Notes: a model not told the origin generated them from the letters alone. Positions 43,086 to 56,000 are shown, counted from the stretch's first letter. The stretch: DNA of 64,000 nucleotides from Pithys albifrons albifrons (GCF_047495875.1 NC_092458.1:112269727-112333726), one strand, 5' to 3'. A program made the numbers and translations.

Positions 43086-43713
43086 TGTGCTGGTTTAAAG
43101 GCGAATCAGCAGGGGAAATGAACTCACCACGAGAGAGATTATAAGTCAGAGCTAAAATTTACAAATAATATTACAATAAATACACTGACACAAAGGGAAA
43201 TTGCCTTCAACTCACAAAAACCCAGCAGTATAACTCAGTGTCCTGGGGCACAAACCCAAGGGAGTTTGCCCTTGTGCTGAGACCCATGTGGTTCCCCCAA
43301 GTCCAGAGCAAAAGGAAGTGAAAAACCTGTTGGTGCAGGCGAAGGCTGTAGTCTGATTGAGAGCGGTGATCTCCTCCTGTCGAGGTCCTGCCGCTCCTCT
43401 GGATCCAACGAGAAGTCCCCGAGGTCTTCTTACCCACCACTTATGTACCCTCAGGGAGCACCCAGTTCCTCCCCCTGGGTGGGGACTCACACAATGGGTG
43501 ATTAACTCTGGGAGCCAGGGGGTTTTGCTGAACTGTTGATGGCCCATTAGCAGCTCTGCCCCCCCCTCAGGCTGGGTGTGAAGGTTATAATGGCTCCCTG
43601 GGCAGCTGCTGCTAATGGTCCATTGTCCTTGGGGAATGAATAGAGGGGGTAGAATACACAGCTTTGATCACCCCCACACAGAGTTAACTGGTCCTTCCTA
43701 CTGAACTAGGACA
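43086..43713 (-). mobile_element. Solo LTR of an avian endogenous retrovirus
   Basis: This 628-bp block is bounded by TGTGCTGG and CTAGGACA, which form the imperfect TG...CA inverted termini of an LTR (TGTGCTGG against TGTCCTAG on the other strand). The 5-bp duplication AGACC flanks it on both sides. There is no second LTR, primer-binding site or gag-pol-env sequence next to it, so it is a solo LTR left by recombination between the two LTRs of a provirus. It is richer in GC and in CpG than everything around it, with many CpGs between about 43330 and 43430. I place it on the minus strand because that reading gives a start like other avian LTRs (TGTCCTAGTTCAG) and a TATA-like TACATAAG about 266 bp in (plus-strand 43440-43447). 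No clear AATAAA follows on that strand, so the orientation is tentative. The open frames inside (for example minus 43212-43547) are not viral proteins. The 5-bp duplication suggests an ERVL-like or class I element. Confidence 0.88.
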
Positions 43714-43718
43714 AGACC
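43714..43718. repeat. Target-site duplication, right copy (AGACC)
   Basis: It is identical to the five bases before the LTR at 43081-43085, and fixes the right boundary of the LTR at 43713. Confidence 0.88.
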
Positions 43719-44794
43719 CTAGACCTTGATCAGGCAAGTGTTCAGTCAGACACGGAAAAACATGTATGATACTGTCAGCGGTACAGGGCCAGGGGCCCCG
43801 GCTGGAGTACATCCATTTTTCTAGCTGTAAGGAAATTTCTGGGGGAAAAGGATTGATAATTAATTGCCTTGTGTTCAAAGCATCAGATATGTCTGACGAA
43901 CAGACCTCCTTATCGTTTCATTTCATTATCCAAACAGGAGGGGATGAGAAAAGAAGAAAGAAGGACCTGCTGTGTCCACAAACACAGCACTGCTAATAGC
44001 AGCTCCCTGACGTTTCAGCTACTCTCTGCAAGTTAGTTTCAGAGAGCAAATCTCCTAATAATCACTTGTCTTTAAAAAGGTTACCTCGAGCAATGTGCAA
44101 GCATTTGGCCGTGCTAACATACAAAAGTACTGAGCATTGTTATTTCCAAGTTGTTCTGCAGCACAACTTTCTGGGGGTCGCTACTGCCATTCTGCACCAT
44201 GGCAACCTTTGATGACACTAGATGTCTGTCATTAAACTGGCCCACACTGTGGGCTGGTTACAATTGGAAGATGTAACAAGACTATTTGAACTAGATACTT
44301 TCTAGCCTATGTGCATTTTACACCTTATTTCAACCCTTCAATTCCAGGACTGTCCACGGAGCTGACAGTTTTCAATATATTTATGAAGTACACATACTGG
44401 AATGTCCATTTTACTTATAGAGACATTTAAGTCATTCCTTCACTCAAGATCTCCCAGTACCTCATGAAAATTGATTTCCTAGCAGTCACAAAGAAACTGA
44501 AGGGACTCCATCACCCTGCTTGGCACCAGCTGCTGGATACCACAGGGTGTGTGTGGGATTCTGGGCATGCAGGGGGAATGCCAAGGTGGCCAAGTGGTGC
44601 CCTGGTGCAGCAGAGAGAGGTCAGTTCAGAGAGGTGTGAAGGTGCCAGCACACTCGCTTGATTTGTGTTGCCCTTCTCTGGCATCCAACAGGGACCTTCC
44701 CAAAAGAGAGTTAGTTGATATTTGTGCCAAAACTAACTAAACAACAATCTCTAGAGTTGAAACAGATTTATCTGAAGAGTCACACTTTGACACA

Positions 44795-44862
44795 GTTCTC
44801 TAAATCGGGCAGAGGCAAACCAGCAAAAAGAGCAACCAAGTTCTCTGCACTGGGCAGAGGCA
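44795..44862. repeat. Spaced 23-bp direct repeat
   Basis: GTTCTCT, five variable bases and GGGCAGAGGCA occur at 44795-44817 and again at 44840-44862. The copies match at 19 of 23 positions by my count and start 45 bp apart. The spacer is purine-rich and not repeated, so this is either a decayed 45-bp tandem duplication or chance. Confidence 0.75.
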
Positions 44863-45050
44863 GTTGCTTTTGGCCAGTATTTCCCAGTGAACATCAGCTC
44901 CATTGCTCTTGCTGCATGTTACTCTAAAGGCAACATCCACACAAAGCATGTGATTCCTTCTTGCCATCCAACTTCAGCACTCTTACTAAAAGTAATCATC
45001 TCTTAATTATCACAGAAATCTCAAGCCAACATAAAAGCAGCAGTTATATT

Positions 45051-45108
45051 TAAAAAAAAACAACAACAACAAAAAACCAAAAACAAAATGTCAAAAAAAG
45101 AACAACAG
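45051..45108. repeat. A-rich low-complexity sequence
   Basis: A run of nine As followed by CAACAACAACAAAAAACC and further A tracts broken by single C or G bases. It does not follow a recognisable retroposon body, so I do not call it a poly(A) tail. Confidence 0.8.
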
Positions 45109-45300
45109 ACCATGTCAGGTACACATTTATCTAAATTAAAATCTTTATCCATTTCAATGTAATAAGGAGCATAAACCTACTGATCTCATTAAATACAGAT
45201 GGAAAACATCTTACAGCCATGCTTTTCATCAAAACAAAAGGTTAATTTAATTATCCTGTACCACATTTGGTGATTATAAGTACTAGTCAAATTTTATTTG

Positions 45301-45390
45301 GGGGGCTTGGTTTTTTGTGGTGATTTTTTTGCTGGTTTTTGTTTGGGTGGTTTTTTTCTTCATGGTTGGTTTTGTTTTGCTTCTTTCTTC
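45301..45390. repeat. T/G-rich low-complexity sequence
   Basis: About 90 bases made almost wholly of T and G on the plus strand, starting GGGGGCTTGG and with runs such as TTTTTTTGCTGG and GGTTTTTTTC. Its strand asymmetry is strong. It could be an impure (GGTTTT)-like repeat. Confidence 0.75.
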
Positions 45391-48300
45391 AGTGTTCTTC
45401 TGTACTTACCTTCCACATTATATCTTATCTCAAACTGAGAAATGAGAAACCTTCATGGTATTTTAAGGCCTGAAGTGTTTTTTTCATTACTAGCTGAAAA
45501 TAACAGGGAAGTGAGGACTTCAATGTACTTGAACATTTTTTCTCCCCCTCCTTCAGCACTACTTCAATTCACAAGTTTTCTGAAAGCTTCTATGCTGTTT
45601 GTTATAGGGTTTTGGTTTAATTTCTGTTTAATTACAATTTGAATTTGGATTTAGATTAGTTGATAAATAAATGGTTGTTTTTGTGGTTTTCTTCTATGCA
45701 GTACTCCATAGTTTCTAGTGAATTGAGAATATTGACAGTTAATATTATGATCAAGCCAGGTCATATTGGAGTAATCAAAAGAAAAAGTATAAGTGCAATA
45801 TTAATACAATGTTATTTCCCACAAAACAGTTTCTAAGATTTCAGGATAAATTTTGCTGCATAGTCTAAATAAGCTCCTAATGATTTCTGCTTTTTTCATT
45901 AGGCAGCCTTATCAGAAGCAGCGAGAGCAAAGCAACTGGAATAAATTCCATGCAAGTGAAAAATATTGAGATTGCTCCTGGGTACTGAAACAATGCATTT
46001 AAGTTATCAGAAAGGATAATAATGTTGCAGTTGAAGTCAAGTAACAGCAGATCCAGAAACTGCAACCGATGGTGTTGAAACTTTTCAACTCCAAATCCTA
46101 GAGTTAAAAATGTATAAACAGATAGAGCTTTCAAGTAAAGATAATATATTTAATATCTTCAGCTATTGGCAACCACATTCATTTTATCTGTTTCAACAGC
46201 TGGTGTGACCAGCTGGTGTTCTGGCCTGTTTCTCTTCAGGCTTGCTAGTGTTAGATGAAGCTGTAGGTGCTCAAGTCAACTGATGAGAGCAGCCTCAATG
46301 TATGGCAATAACTACCTGTATCTTTTTGAGAAAGCCTCCAAGTCGTGGGACTGTGAGGGAAGGGTTGTTTGATATATATGACCTAGTTACATCCTAAATA
46401 TTGTGAATCAAGAAACAAAGAGCTAAAAAAAAAATCACAGAATATAATGACATCATTTAGTGGCTAAAAATGGGAAAAATTGAAATGAGAAAAAACCCAA
46501 GGGATTATACAGATGTAGAGACTTGCCTGAATCTGTTCATTACTCCTTTCCAGAAGAGTTAACACTAAACAGTCTTCAGCTTCAAAGAGCAAAGATGCAT
46601 TTTGAACACTAAGGAAATGTAGTTTTCAATAATGACATCTTAAAGTAGAAAATATAGAAATGATGGAGGAAAATACAATGTGATACGTGCATATGGACCC
46701 ACACAGGGGGATACATGAGACCCTATACTATAGTTCTCATTACCTGTCAACACTGTATTGATGTTAAAGTGTTAAAACCTTTTTCCATAAATTTCAGCAT
46801 CTTCGAAAGTTAAAATTGAAAAGGCATTTTAGGAGACAGCTTTGGAAAAGACCAAATTGTAACTTCAGTCTCTCCTGGTAGAAAAATAGCTTCTCCTACT
46901 ATAGTGTGCAGGGAAATCCTCCAGCTTCCTAATGTAACAGTTGGGCTGTAAGCAATCCAGGGAAAAGAATTCAGCATCTCCAACAGTGCTAAGCATAATG
47001 TTGTTCCCATGCATAACAAGCAAGGTAGATCATACAGAAGCATTGGCTCACCCTGTTTTTTTCCAGGTGTCTTCCAGACTGTGGTCTCAATGGTTAACTT
47101 TAACCATTTGCCTCTGTCCTTTACTCTTACTTTTTACCAGGTTATTATGTGAAAGCGCCTCTTATAATCCCTATCTCTCTCAAGCTACCAGGGCCATAGA
47201 AAGCCTCCAAGGGCTGAGAATACACTGGGGGTTTTCTGAACTCTCCAAATCAGTTCAGAGTACTGAAGTGTCTTCTGCAGATTTGGGAAATTAGACACAG
47301 CCTGTTTAATGCTTCTCTTCACCGCCAAATTGATATTATATGTTGTCATGCTCAAGTACTGTCAAACAGCTTTTTTAAAGCAGTCATTATGAAATATACT
47401 GAAATGTATTGCAAGTATGTAACAAAATTACCAAAGAAACATTCTTATCATATAAAAAAACAAATCTCATTTTCTCAGCACACAACTTGAGGAGAAATCA
47501 GCTGCTAGAATTACTTCATCTATGTTACTATTATAATATAAATCTAAAAAAACTAGCTTTGCTCAATTTCCTTTTGAAACTGCATACAATTTTCTTACTC
47601 AGGAAATGGAGAGCTGAAATGCTGCCTACAAGGATCCCTAGGATAAAGTTGTACCTAGACTTCTCTACAGTCCTCAAGGCTTTTGTAATCAGAAAGTTAT
47701 ATTTTAAAAGATCTTAGTAAGCCAACATCGATAGATTCTCAAAGGGAGAAAAAAAATCAGCAACAGTAAAAATTTTTGACATTTTGTTTGGAAATAGTTT
47801 CTTAGGCTTATCATTCAAGATCCTTTAGCTGTTTTATCAATGAGAAGTTTGGGGGATCAACTGACACTGGATAATCTTTTTAGACAATGACTCTTTGTAC
47901 TGAATTCCTGGGACAACAATAAGGTTGTTTTTCATAATTAATTCTGAATCATCTATTTAAATTTTAAGAAGCCATTCACAGTCATCTGTGCTGTATGTCA
48001 AGTGTCACAACTACATCAGAATTATGCAAAGGAAAAAAGCTGTGTGTGACAGTCTGTTATTTTCCTATCAGGAATGAAAATGAGTTCACAAAGCATTAGA
48101 GAGCTTAAGACCTGATTTAGTAATCACAGCATCTGCAACAGGAGACCTGGCTGGTCCAGGAAGCTTCCTAAGGAAGATAAATCCTTGTTTGGACATTTTT
48201 TACACTATTCTGCTGCTACGAGCGTTCTTTAAATTTTTGTACCCCTAAAATATACTCAGGGCTAAACGTTTCCAGGAATTATTCATCAGGCTGTGATGCC

Positions 48301-49816
48301 AGCTGACCACAGAGACAGTCATTCTCTGCCAAAATGAGATCCCTGAGACCTTGAGAGGTTTTGCTGAGCTCCCTGTCTGTGTTGCGCACAAGTAATTTCC
48401 AGAGCAGCTATTGGTCTGTGCTGGTGGCAGCTGCTCCAGTTCACTCCCTCTCCTCCTCACCACAGCAGACAACACTGATCCAAGGAAACATGCCAGAAAA
48501 CCCAGAAATCCCATACACTGACTTCCACCACAGCACATGGATGTGCTAATTGGTGCATCTGATTCTTCAAAGAAATGGCTATAATTGTACAATTTCGACA
48601 TGATTCAGCAGCAGTGCAGATACAGACACATGCAGATGCATCACAGGGGGTACTCCAACATCCCTCCTTCCCAGACATTCCACTCCCTCAAGTTCTCCCC
48701 AGAACTCTTCCACCTGATGTCTCCACAGCTCTCCTCACAGCACATTTGATTTCATGAATCTGTCCTGGGACATATTGGTACTTCTAAAGGGAGTCATGTT
48801 GCAATGCAGTAAGAAACCAAAGACATGATAAGAGCTACAAAATAGTTTGAAACTGAAAAGGAGGAAAGCTAAATCCCAATCTGCACTAGAGAAGTTTTGC
48901 CAGCATAGCTACATCCAAGATCTCAAGATGCAGATGGTTTATACAGGCCTGGAACAAAATGGGGATTTTGCCACTAGCACTTAAGCCAATTTGCTGAGTG
49001 AACGTAACTCTTTTGGCTAAAATATTCAGTTTTGTAAATGCTGGGATTTAAATTCCTAAAACTAATAAAAATCAATCAAACAAACACAATAACACAGACT
49101 CCATACCATTGGTAAAGCATATGAAAGAAACAAATAAGGACTTCCTAGCGATCCTGTGGTTCTCGTGGGAAGTCTGAGCAGTTACCTGCCCACATTAATG
49201 CTCTGCCTCCGTGCAAGAGAAAGCACATACAGGAATAGCTCTACATAGTTTATTACCAGCACTGTGACACTCCATGCAGAGTATAGCAAAAATCATGTGA
49301 TGTTTAGTATAGACCTATATTTGAAGGCACAGTATCTGAATTTTAGGAAGATAGCCCTCAACCTAAAGGGGTGAATAAATCAGCCTTAGTACAAAAAAAT
49401 TCTTCTGGACCCACAGTAGAAACCCTGAGAGTCCACAGTTTACCAGCATTTCAGACTGGACAGGGTCTGTGGTGTCATTCCCCACTTTCTGCAGTGGTGA
49501 CAGCCCTCTGAGCCCAGGTCCTCTTGCCAGCCAGGCAAACTACAGGACCTTGCACTCATCCTTACCCTTCCCCTCCTCACACCCTTTTCTGGCTCTCTCC
49601 CTAGAGCCACCATTGTCCACTGGTGGAAGTCATCAAGGCAAGGCAGCCTGGCACCCTCAAAAAGAAAAGTGTTGTCTGAAAGAACAAAACAAACATTCAT
49701 CCACAACAAAATCCTCTCCCATTGATGTATCACTTTGAGAAAGCTTTCCACAAATTCTTTATGCTTTTCTGGCAGTGTGCAGATCCTTTTCTCTCTGTCT
49801 TTCCTGAGGGGATGGG

Positions 49817-49860
49817 AAAAAACAAACAAACAAAAATAAACAAACAATAAAAACACACAA
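49817..49860. repeat. (AAAC)n-like simple repeat
   Basis: The stretch is made of AAAC units interrupted by AAAAT and AATAA, with several complete AAAC copies on the plus strand. It is impure and so probably of limited length variation. Confidence 0.85.
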
Positions 49861-52251
49861 CAACTTTTTGAGTTCTAGTTCCTCTAAAAGGTTGATACTC
49901 TTAATGTTCATCCCACTTCCAAAACCACCAATTTTAAAGACTGTTTTGTTTGTTTTGCTTAAAGTACTTCTTGGCCAGGGCTGTATGCACATTACTCAGA
50001 GGAAACAGCATGAATTGTCCCAGTTAATCCTGATAAAGAAAACTGCTGTTTAGTGCAAACCCAATACACTTTACCATCTGGTAGGGTTATCCCATTGCAT
50101 ACAGATAATAAGATCAGGGCAAAGACCTTCAGTCTACATGATGATGAGGTGAGGATGAGAATAAAGACAAATGACACAATGAAAAGAACATAGAGGAAGA
50201 CATTGGGAAGTTTGCACTAAGATAAATACTGCTCTAAAAAGCATCAGTCTCCAAAAACCAGGCAGACATAAGATTGAAGATTTGTGTGAGTTTTGCCATC
50301 TCTCCAAATTGTAAGTGATCAAGCACAGACTTGTACTGCTTTTGTGTCACACAGAACCTCTGCTGCAGAGGAGGAACAGTGACACATCACCTTCACTCCT
50401 CTTCCAACAAGCTCTTCTGAGACCAATTCTCCCTCAAATCTGTCCTGGTAAGCACACAACAAAAAAATTGTTGGACTGGGTGATAGTTTGAAAATTATGT
50501 TTTCTTATATTGTTGATTGAAACAGAGATCTTTTCCAGGTACATATTTGAAAACATTGATTTGTTTTGTTACTGAAGTTGATCTCCTTGTAAGAGTTTCA
50601 GAGGTGGGTGTGTCAGTGAAAGGTTTGTGACTTACAGCTGCATGTGTGTGTGTTTGCAGAGGGCTGGCAAAGAACACATGACATCAAAGCATAAGGATGT
50701 GGGGGAAGTGGGAGAAACAAGCTGCATTTTGTGGCTGTTCAAAAGGAAGTAAAGCTGCTTCTCAACCACCACTGCTCTTTGGTTCCAAGTCCTTAGCTGA
50801 AAAGGTAGTGTTTTGAAACACAAGCAAAACCATTCTGCATTTTCAATGCCCTACACAAATTTAATTGATAATCATGAAAGCAAGTCATTCCTGCATTGTA
50901 TGAAACTATTGTACAAATTATATGCACAGATGGGGAATAGTCACTTCCTTGATTCATTGCCAATCCAAATAAAAACAAACAAAAACCTTGCTTTTTCCTT
51001 CAACAGAACTAAAGTTAAAATTTTAAACACCTTTTCCTAATACAGAAAATTTTTGATTGAATGGAACATTTCAGGCTGCTAGATCCAAACTAAATAAAGG
51101 ATAGATGCCAAAAGTGGGGATAGGAAATGAGTGGCCCACTTGTGATATGGAGGGTTCAAGTTCAGACCCTGACCACCCATTCAAGGGAACCTGTGCCTCT
51201 AAGACAGGGTACTGACAACATAGTTACAGGGATTTTGTCTGTCTATATAGAACACTTGCCATCATGAAGGTTCCGTTTTGCTCAGTGTACAGCTCATGCA
51301 GGTCTATGGGGTGCCGAGAAAATACTTACTTCATTTCTCACAGATTTTTTTTTTTTTAAAACAGCTCTGAATAGCAGCAGAAGAGGTGTCAGGAAGCAGC
51401 TCCCATGGGCTCTGTTGTCCAGAACCTGGTCATCTGGGGCTCTTCCACAACATATACAATACAAGAGGCAACTATCCAGGCCACAATTATCCAGAGAGGT
51501 CTGGACTAGGGATTCAGACCAGCCTCAGATTAGACAGGAAACTGAACCCCTTCATCTAATCCATTATAGAAACAAATCAGTGCTATCTCCTCAGAAACTA
51601 TGAAGAGGGGAATGAAATTTTTCCTTTCTCCAGGCAGAATGATCAAATCATAATATATTCCCTCTCTGGCCACACAACAACTGAATCTGAGTATAGGAGG
51701 CATGCCTGCTGTTTTGTATAAGCAGACCTGTCATCCTGTGGACCGTGTTGTTCTTACCGCTCCTCCTTCCAGCCTCCCAGAGGGCTGGCTGAGAAGCTGG
51801 CTTGCCTCCTTCCTCTTCCCCTCAGCTAGATTAAAACAGATGGCAGAGGAATATGAAATAAAGAGCAAACAGAGGCAAGTAACCAATTTTCCAAAATGAG
51901 ACAGAAAACTAAACCCTTAACATCAGCACTAGAAGCAGCAAGGAATGCAAGATTACTCTCTGAACATTATTTTTCTATGTAAGAAAATGGAGTGGTTGCT
52001 ACAGCTATGGTGACAGTAAGCAGGGGAGGTATCCTCCAGGCAGGCTTGACAGACAGCATGTGACAACCCTGCTGTCCAACAGATGTGAGTAGAGATGACA
52101 AAAGCATTGAGGAATGCATCACAGACTAACCCCTCCTGTGCAGCAACTCTGCTTCCCAAGCAGATTTGGTTGAGGACTCTGCTCACTGTTACCTGGCTGT
52201 TTAAAGTCAGATCAAGTGGTACCTCTCCAGGAACTGCAGTGACAGCTTTGA

Positions 52252-53066
52252 AATCACAGAATCAATTAGGTTGGAAAAGACCCCTGAGTTAATCAAGTCT
52301 AAACTATGACCAAGCACCACCATGGCAACCAGACCATGGCACTGAGTGTCATGTCCAGTAGTACCTTAAACAACTCGAGGGACTGTGGCTCCACCACCTC
52401 CCTGTGCAGCCCCTTCCAGTATCTAATCATCCCTTCTGTGAAGAAATTCTTCCTAATGTCCAACCTAACCCCCCCCTTGGCATAGCTAAGTACTGTGTCC
52501 TCTTGTCCTATTACTTGTTACCAGGAAGAAGAGATCATCTCCCACCTGGCTACGCTCTCCTTTCAGAGAGTTGTAGAGAGCAATAAGGTCACTTCTGAGT
52601 CTCCTTTTCTCCAGGCTAAACAACTCCAGCTCCCTCAGCTGCTCCTCACAGGACGTGCACTCCAGACTCTTCTCCAGGTCCCTTCCCTTCTCTGAACACA
52701 CTCCAGCACCTCAGTGCTCTTACTGAATTGAGGGACCCTAACCTAGACAGATGATTTGAGATGTGGCCTCAGCAGTGCCAAGTACAGAGGGACAGTTTCT
52801 TCCCTGGTCCTGCTGGACACACTATTCCTGACTCAGACCAGGATGCCACTGGTCTTCTTGTCCACCTGGGCACACACTGGCTCATGTTAAGTCACTGTCA
52901 ACCAGCACCTCCAGGTCCTTTTCCACTGGGCCACTTTCCAGCTGCTCTGCTCCCAGCCTGTATCACTGCATGAGGTGGTTGTGGCCAAAGTGCAGGACTC
53001 AGCACTTGGTCTTCTTGAACCTTATCCCACTGGTCTCAGCCCATCAATTCAGCCTGTCCAGGTCCC
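52252..53066 (-). mobile_element. CR1 LINE, longest copy in the window (about 815 bp)
   Basis: The left end reads AATCACAGAATCAATTAGG and then 'ttggaaaagacccctgag', the reverse complement of the CR1 3' end. It continues past the ORF2 C-terminal region into 'caggatgccactggtcttct', 'accagcacctccaggtcctt' and 'aattcagcctgtccaggtcc', which lie further 5' in CR1. On the minus strand one sees [20 protein letters not shown] followed by [20 protein letters not shown]. Frame breaks are frequent, so it is a dead copy. It is more diverged from the 8694 and 17461 copies than they are from each other, and it lacks the catalytic core of the reverse transcriptase. It lies about 6 kb upstream of the HTR1F coding exon. 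Confidence 0.92.
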
Positions 53067-56000
53067 AGAGGAAAGGAGCTGCTCTCCCCTGTGACAGAGG
53101 CCAGGAATCCCTGTTCTGTGGGGTTGTTATGTTTGGGCTTGAAGAGTCTGATATTTTGCAGACTGGAGAACACAGAGCATTTGGTAACACTCGAGAAGGA
53201 AAGAAGCAAGGACCAAAGCCTCCTGGAGGGAGATGTGTCAGAGGAGTCACAGCCAGCACACTGCAGTTTATACAGTAGGAAACATGAAGGTGAGTTAATT
53301 ACACTGGGGAGATGAGAACAGAGCTATTTCAGTGCTTCACTCTGCCCATTTGCCAGAGAGTATTTTCTTCATTCTCGTCCTGACAAAGTTGGTGCTTGCA
53401 TCTCTCTTTTCAGCATCCAGTGGCAGAGGACAAGCTCACCTTCCCTGGCAGCCAGAAAAAGCCTTCAGACTTGGCATTTCAGCTGCTTCAGTGGAAGCAT
53501 TACCTGCCTCCTGTTGATTTTGTTCCAGGAGCAATAACATGACAGAGCAGACATACAGGGTGGCGACTTTCAGAGCTAAATCTAACAGATTTAGTCATTT
53601 TAACCATTTGGGATTATTTCTGTTGGGTGAAAGAATTTAAAGAGATATCCAGAAAATTAAATCAAACATAATCTCTGTTGTGCCTGACACAAAACATACT
53701 GCAGCACATCATTTTGCCAACAGAAGGAGTTTTAAGACTGGAACACAGCTAAGAAAAGCATCAAATACAGGTTCACTATGCAACTTCTGTGCCTCACATT
53801 CAAGACACAGAAATAGTCTTGTCTTTGCCATTCTCTAAGAAATCAGAGTGCCTGTGATGAGACCTGGAGGTACCTATTCTCCAGGACTCTTAGATTTGTT
53901 TCCTTCTTCTCTTATGCTGTTACTCAGGACAGGGTGCAAAGCTTATTTGTTTGCCTATGCTTCTCCTGAGGGGTGTTTGGGAGACAAAAATTCACATTAT
54001 TTTTAGTTTATATTAGTTCAATTGATTTGTCATGTTAGAATTGTGCTCTCTGTCTCTAGAAATGGGTCCATTGTGACCTCTTGCAAGTGGAAATTATAAA
54101 TTATTCCAGCTTATAGAGACTCTTACAAGAAAACCCAAAGAGCTATTGAGATATTCCGCCAGCTACCAATATATTTCAGGTCCAGAAGGTGCTCAGTCCC
54201 ACGGATTGAGACAGTACCACTGAAAGCATTACTTCGGCATGCATGTACAAATATTTGTTGACAGATTAAGAACTCTACCTCCTAGTTAAACTGCAGATAT
54301 AGAGAAAAAAAAAAAAGAAGATGAAAAAAGGAGGGGTGGGTTTAAGCAAGCAGAAATGCAGACTGGGTAAGGAAAGTTGGCAACCTTGTAATTTCTGCTT
54401 CACACTTCTGTCTGCTGACAGACATCTACTTTGCATTCCAGAAAAGGCAAGTTTGCTGCAGCAGCCTTTCAGCTGGCAAGTAACTTCTCTTACAAACCTT
54501 ACAGTTGTCCCTGCCTTGTCCCAGGGCATGCACTGTAGCTTTAGGAGCCTTAGCAGGAGTTATTGGTAGAAAAGAATTTAAGGACAAGGCACTAAGAATC
54601 AAGTGAAAAGTGTCCCTCTGCCCTTCCTTATCTGTTAGGATACCAGGGTTCAAGCTCAAAGTACATGTCTCCTATCAGATCCAAGTACAAGCTGCTCATC
54701 CTTCTTAGACAGATTATTTTAATCCAAAGGAGTAATATTTCCTTCGCTCGTATTTAATATGGTGGATCCTTACTTAGCTAATTGTCATTAGTACATCACA
54801 TGGTTAATATCTGAAAGACACAGTCACATCAGGAAGGATTTTTGCAAGCTTATAAAGCTTCAGAAGTTTCAGGACCCAAGCGAGGCTGGTACCTACTTAA
54901 TCCTTCCATGGTTATTTTAGTTTTACCTTCAGTGAGGATCTGGTTAGCCTATACAGAAACAGGTGATATAAACAGGATAGCTGAAAACAACTTATGTTTA
55001 ATGAGCCCCTATGTAAAAAAGCAAGCAAACACCACCTCTCAACCCCACCAAGTACAGGCAGAAAACTTCTATTCAAAAGCAGTACTTAAACCCTATCAGC
55101 AAGTTTTTCCACTGCCAATGTTTACAGCAATATTAAAAAAAAATTAAAAACTTCTAGCTAATTCAGCCTAAATTTGAATTCCAAACAGCAGGCTGATGAT
55201 GTCCTTCCCAAGGGCATTCCCAGCCATATTTCTTCAGCTATCAGCATTTCACATTTTTTTTCAGATTTACTGAAAGGTAGAGTAGTTCTGTTTTACAAAC
55301 ATGGAAGGACAGCCTAATGCTATTTAACAGGAGTAATCTTATTACTGTTATGTACATCTCAGACACAAATGAGTGGTTATGGGCTTAGTAACACATACAC
55401 ATGATCAGACAAAAGTGAGGAGCAACAATAACATCTGTTTTCCTTAAATTTCTCTAGTGGGCCCTTGGTGTTTACTTTTGTGATAAGGCTGCACAGACAT
55501 TTTTCCCCAAACATTCTAAACAAGATCAGTAGAATGATATACATGTGCTTTTACAGACAAGGAAGTACTCATATTCTGGTTACTTTAGCATGCCATATCT
55601 GGAAGGGAAGGAAAAAGGATCTGTAGACGTGGCAAATTCCTCAGAAATAATAATGTGCATGTATCCAAGGTAAGAGACACACTATCTTGGGTGCAACTTG
55701 CTTTATTCACAGAGCTCTTGTTCAGCAACCATAAGTAATAATATTAAAGATGTCTTTTTCACCAGTCTGAAATTCCAGACAACATAATGCAATTGAAGTT
55801 TCAAGTTTTTCCAAAGTTTTCCAATAAAAGCTGCATACTGAAAAGATAATAACAACAGAACACTACCAACTACATCAAGAAAAACTCCCAGGGAATTTGC
55901 ATTATCAGTGATAAGCTGATAGATTCAGCTTAGTCCTTCAAGAGGGACACTGAATTGCCAGTTCCACAAAAGCAGACTTAAAAACATCTGGACTGTAATA

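Larger units (their letters stand above)
43719..52251. other. Gene-free stretch with low-complexity patches
   Basis: No gene recognised. It contains a spaced 23-bp direct repeat at 44795-44862, an A-rich patch at 45051-45108, a T/G-rich patch at 45301-45390 and an AAAC-type repeat at 49817-49860. The longer minus-strand frames at 48245-48601 and 49440-49856 have no recognisable domain or exon boundaries. The rest is AT-rich unique DNA. Confidence 0.55.

Noticed and set aside
43212..43547. Open frames inside the LTR as viral genes
   Set aside because: They lie entirely in a solo LTR, show no gag, pol or env motif and run on the same strand in overlapping frames.
48245..48601. 118-codon minus-strand frame
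   Set aside because: It has a hydrophobic patch but no signal-peptide context, domain or splice sites, and overlaps another chance frame on the other strand.
49440..49856. 138-codon minus-strand frame
   Set aside because: No known domain. The N-terminus is encoded by the AAAC simple repeat region, which gives a run of hydrophobic residues by composition alone.
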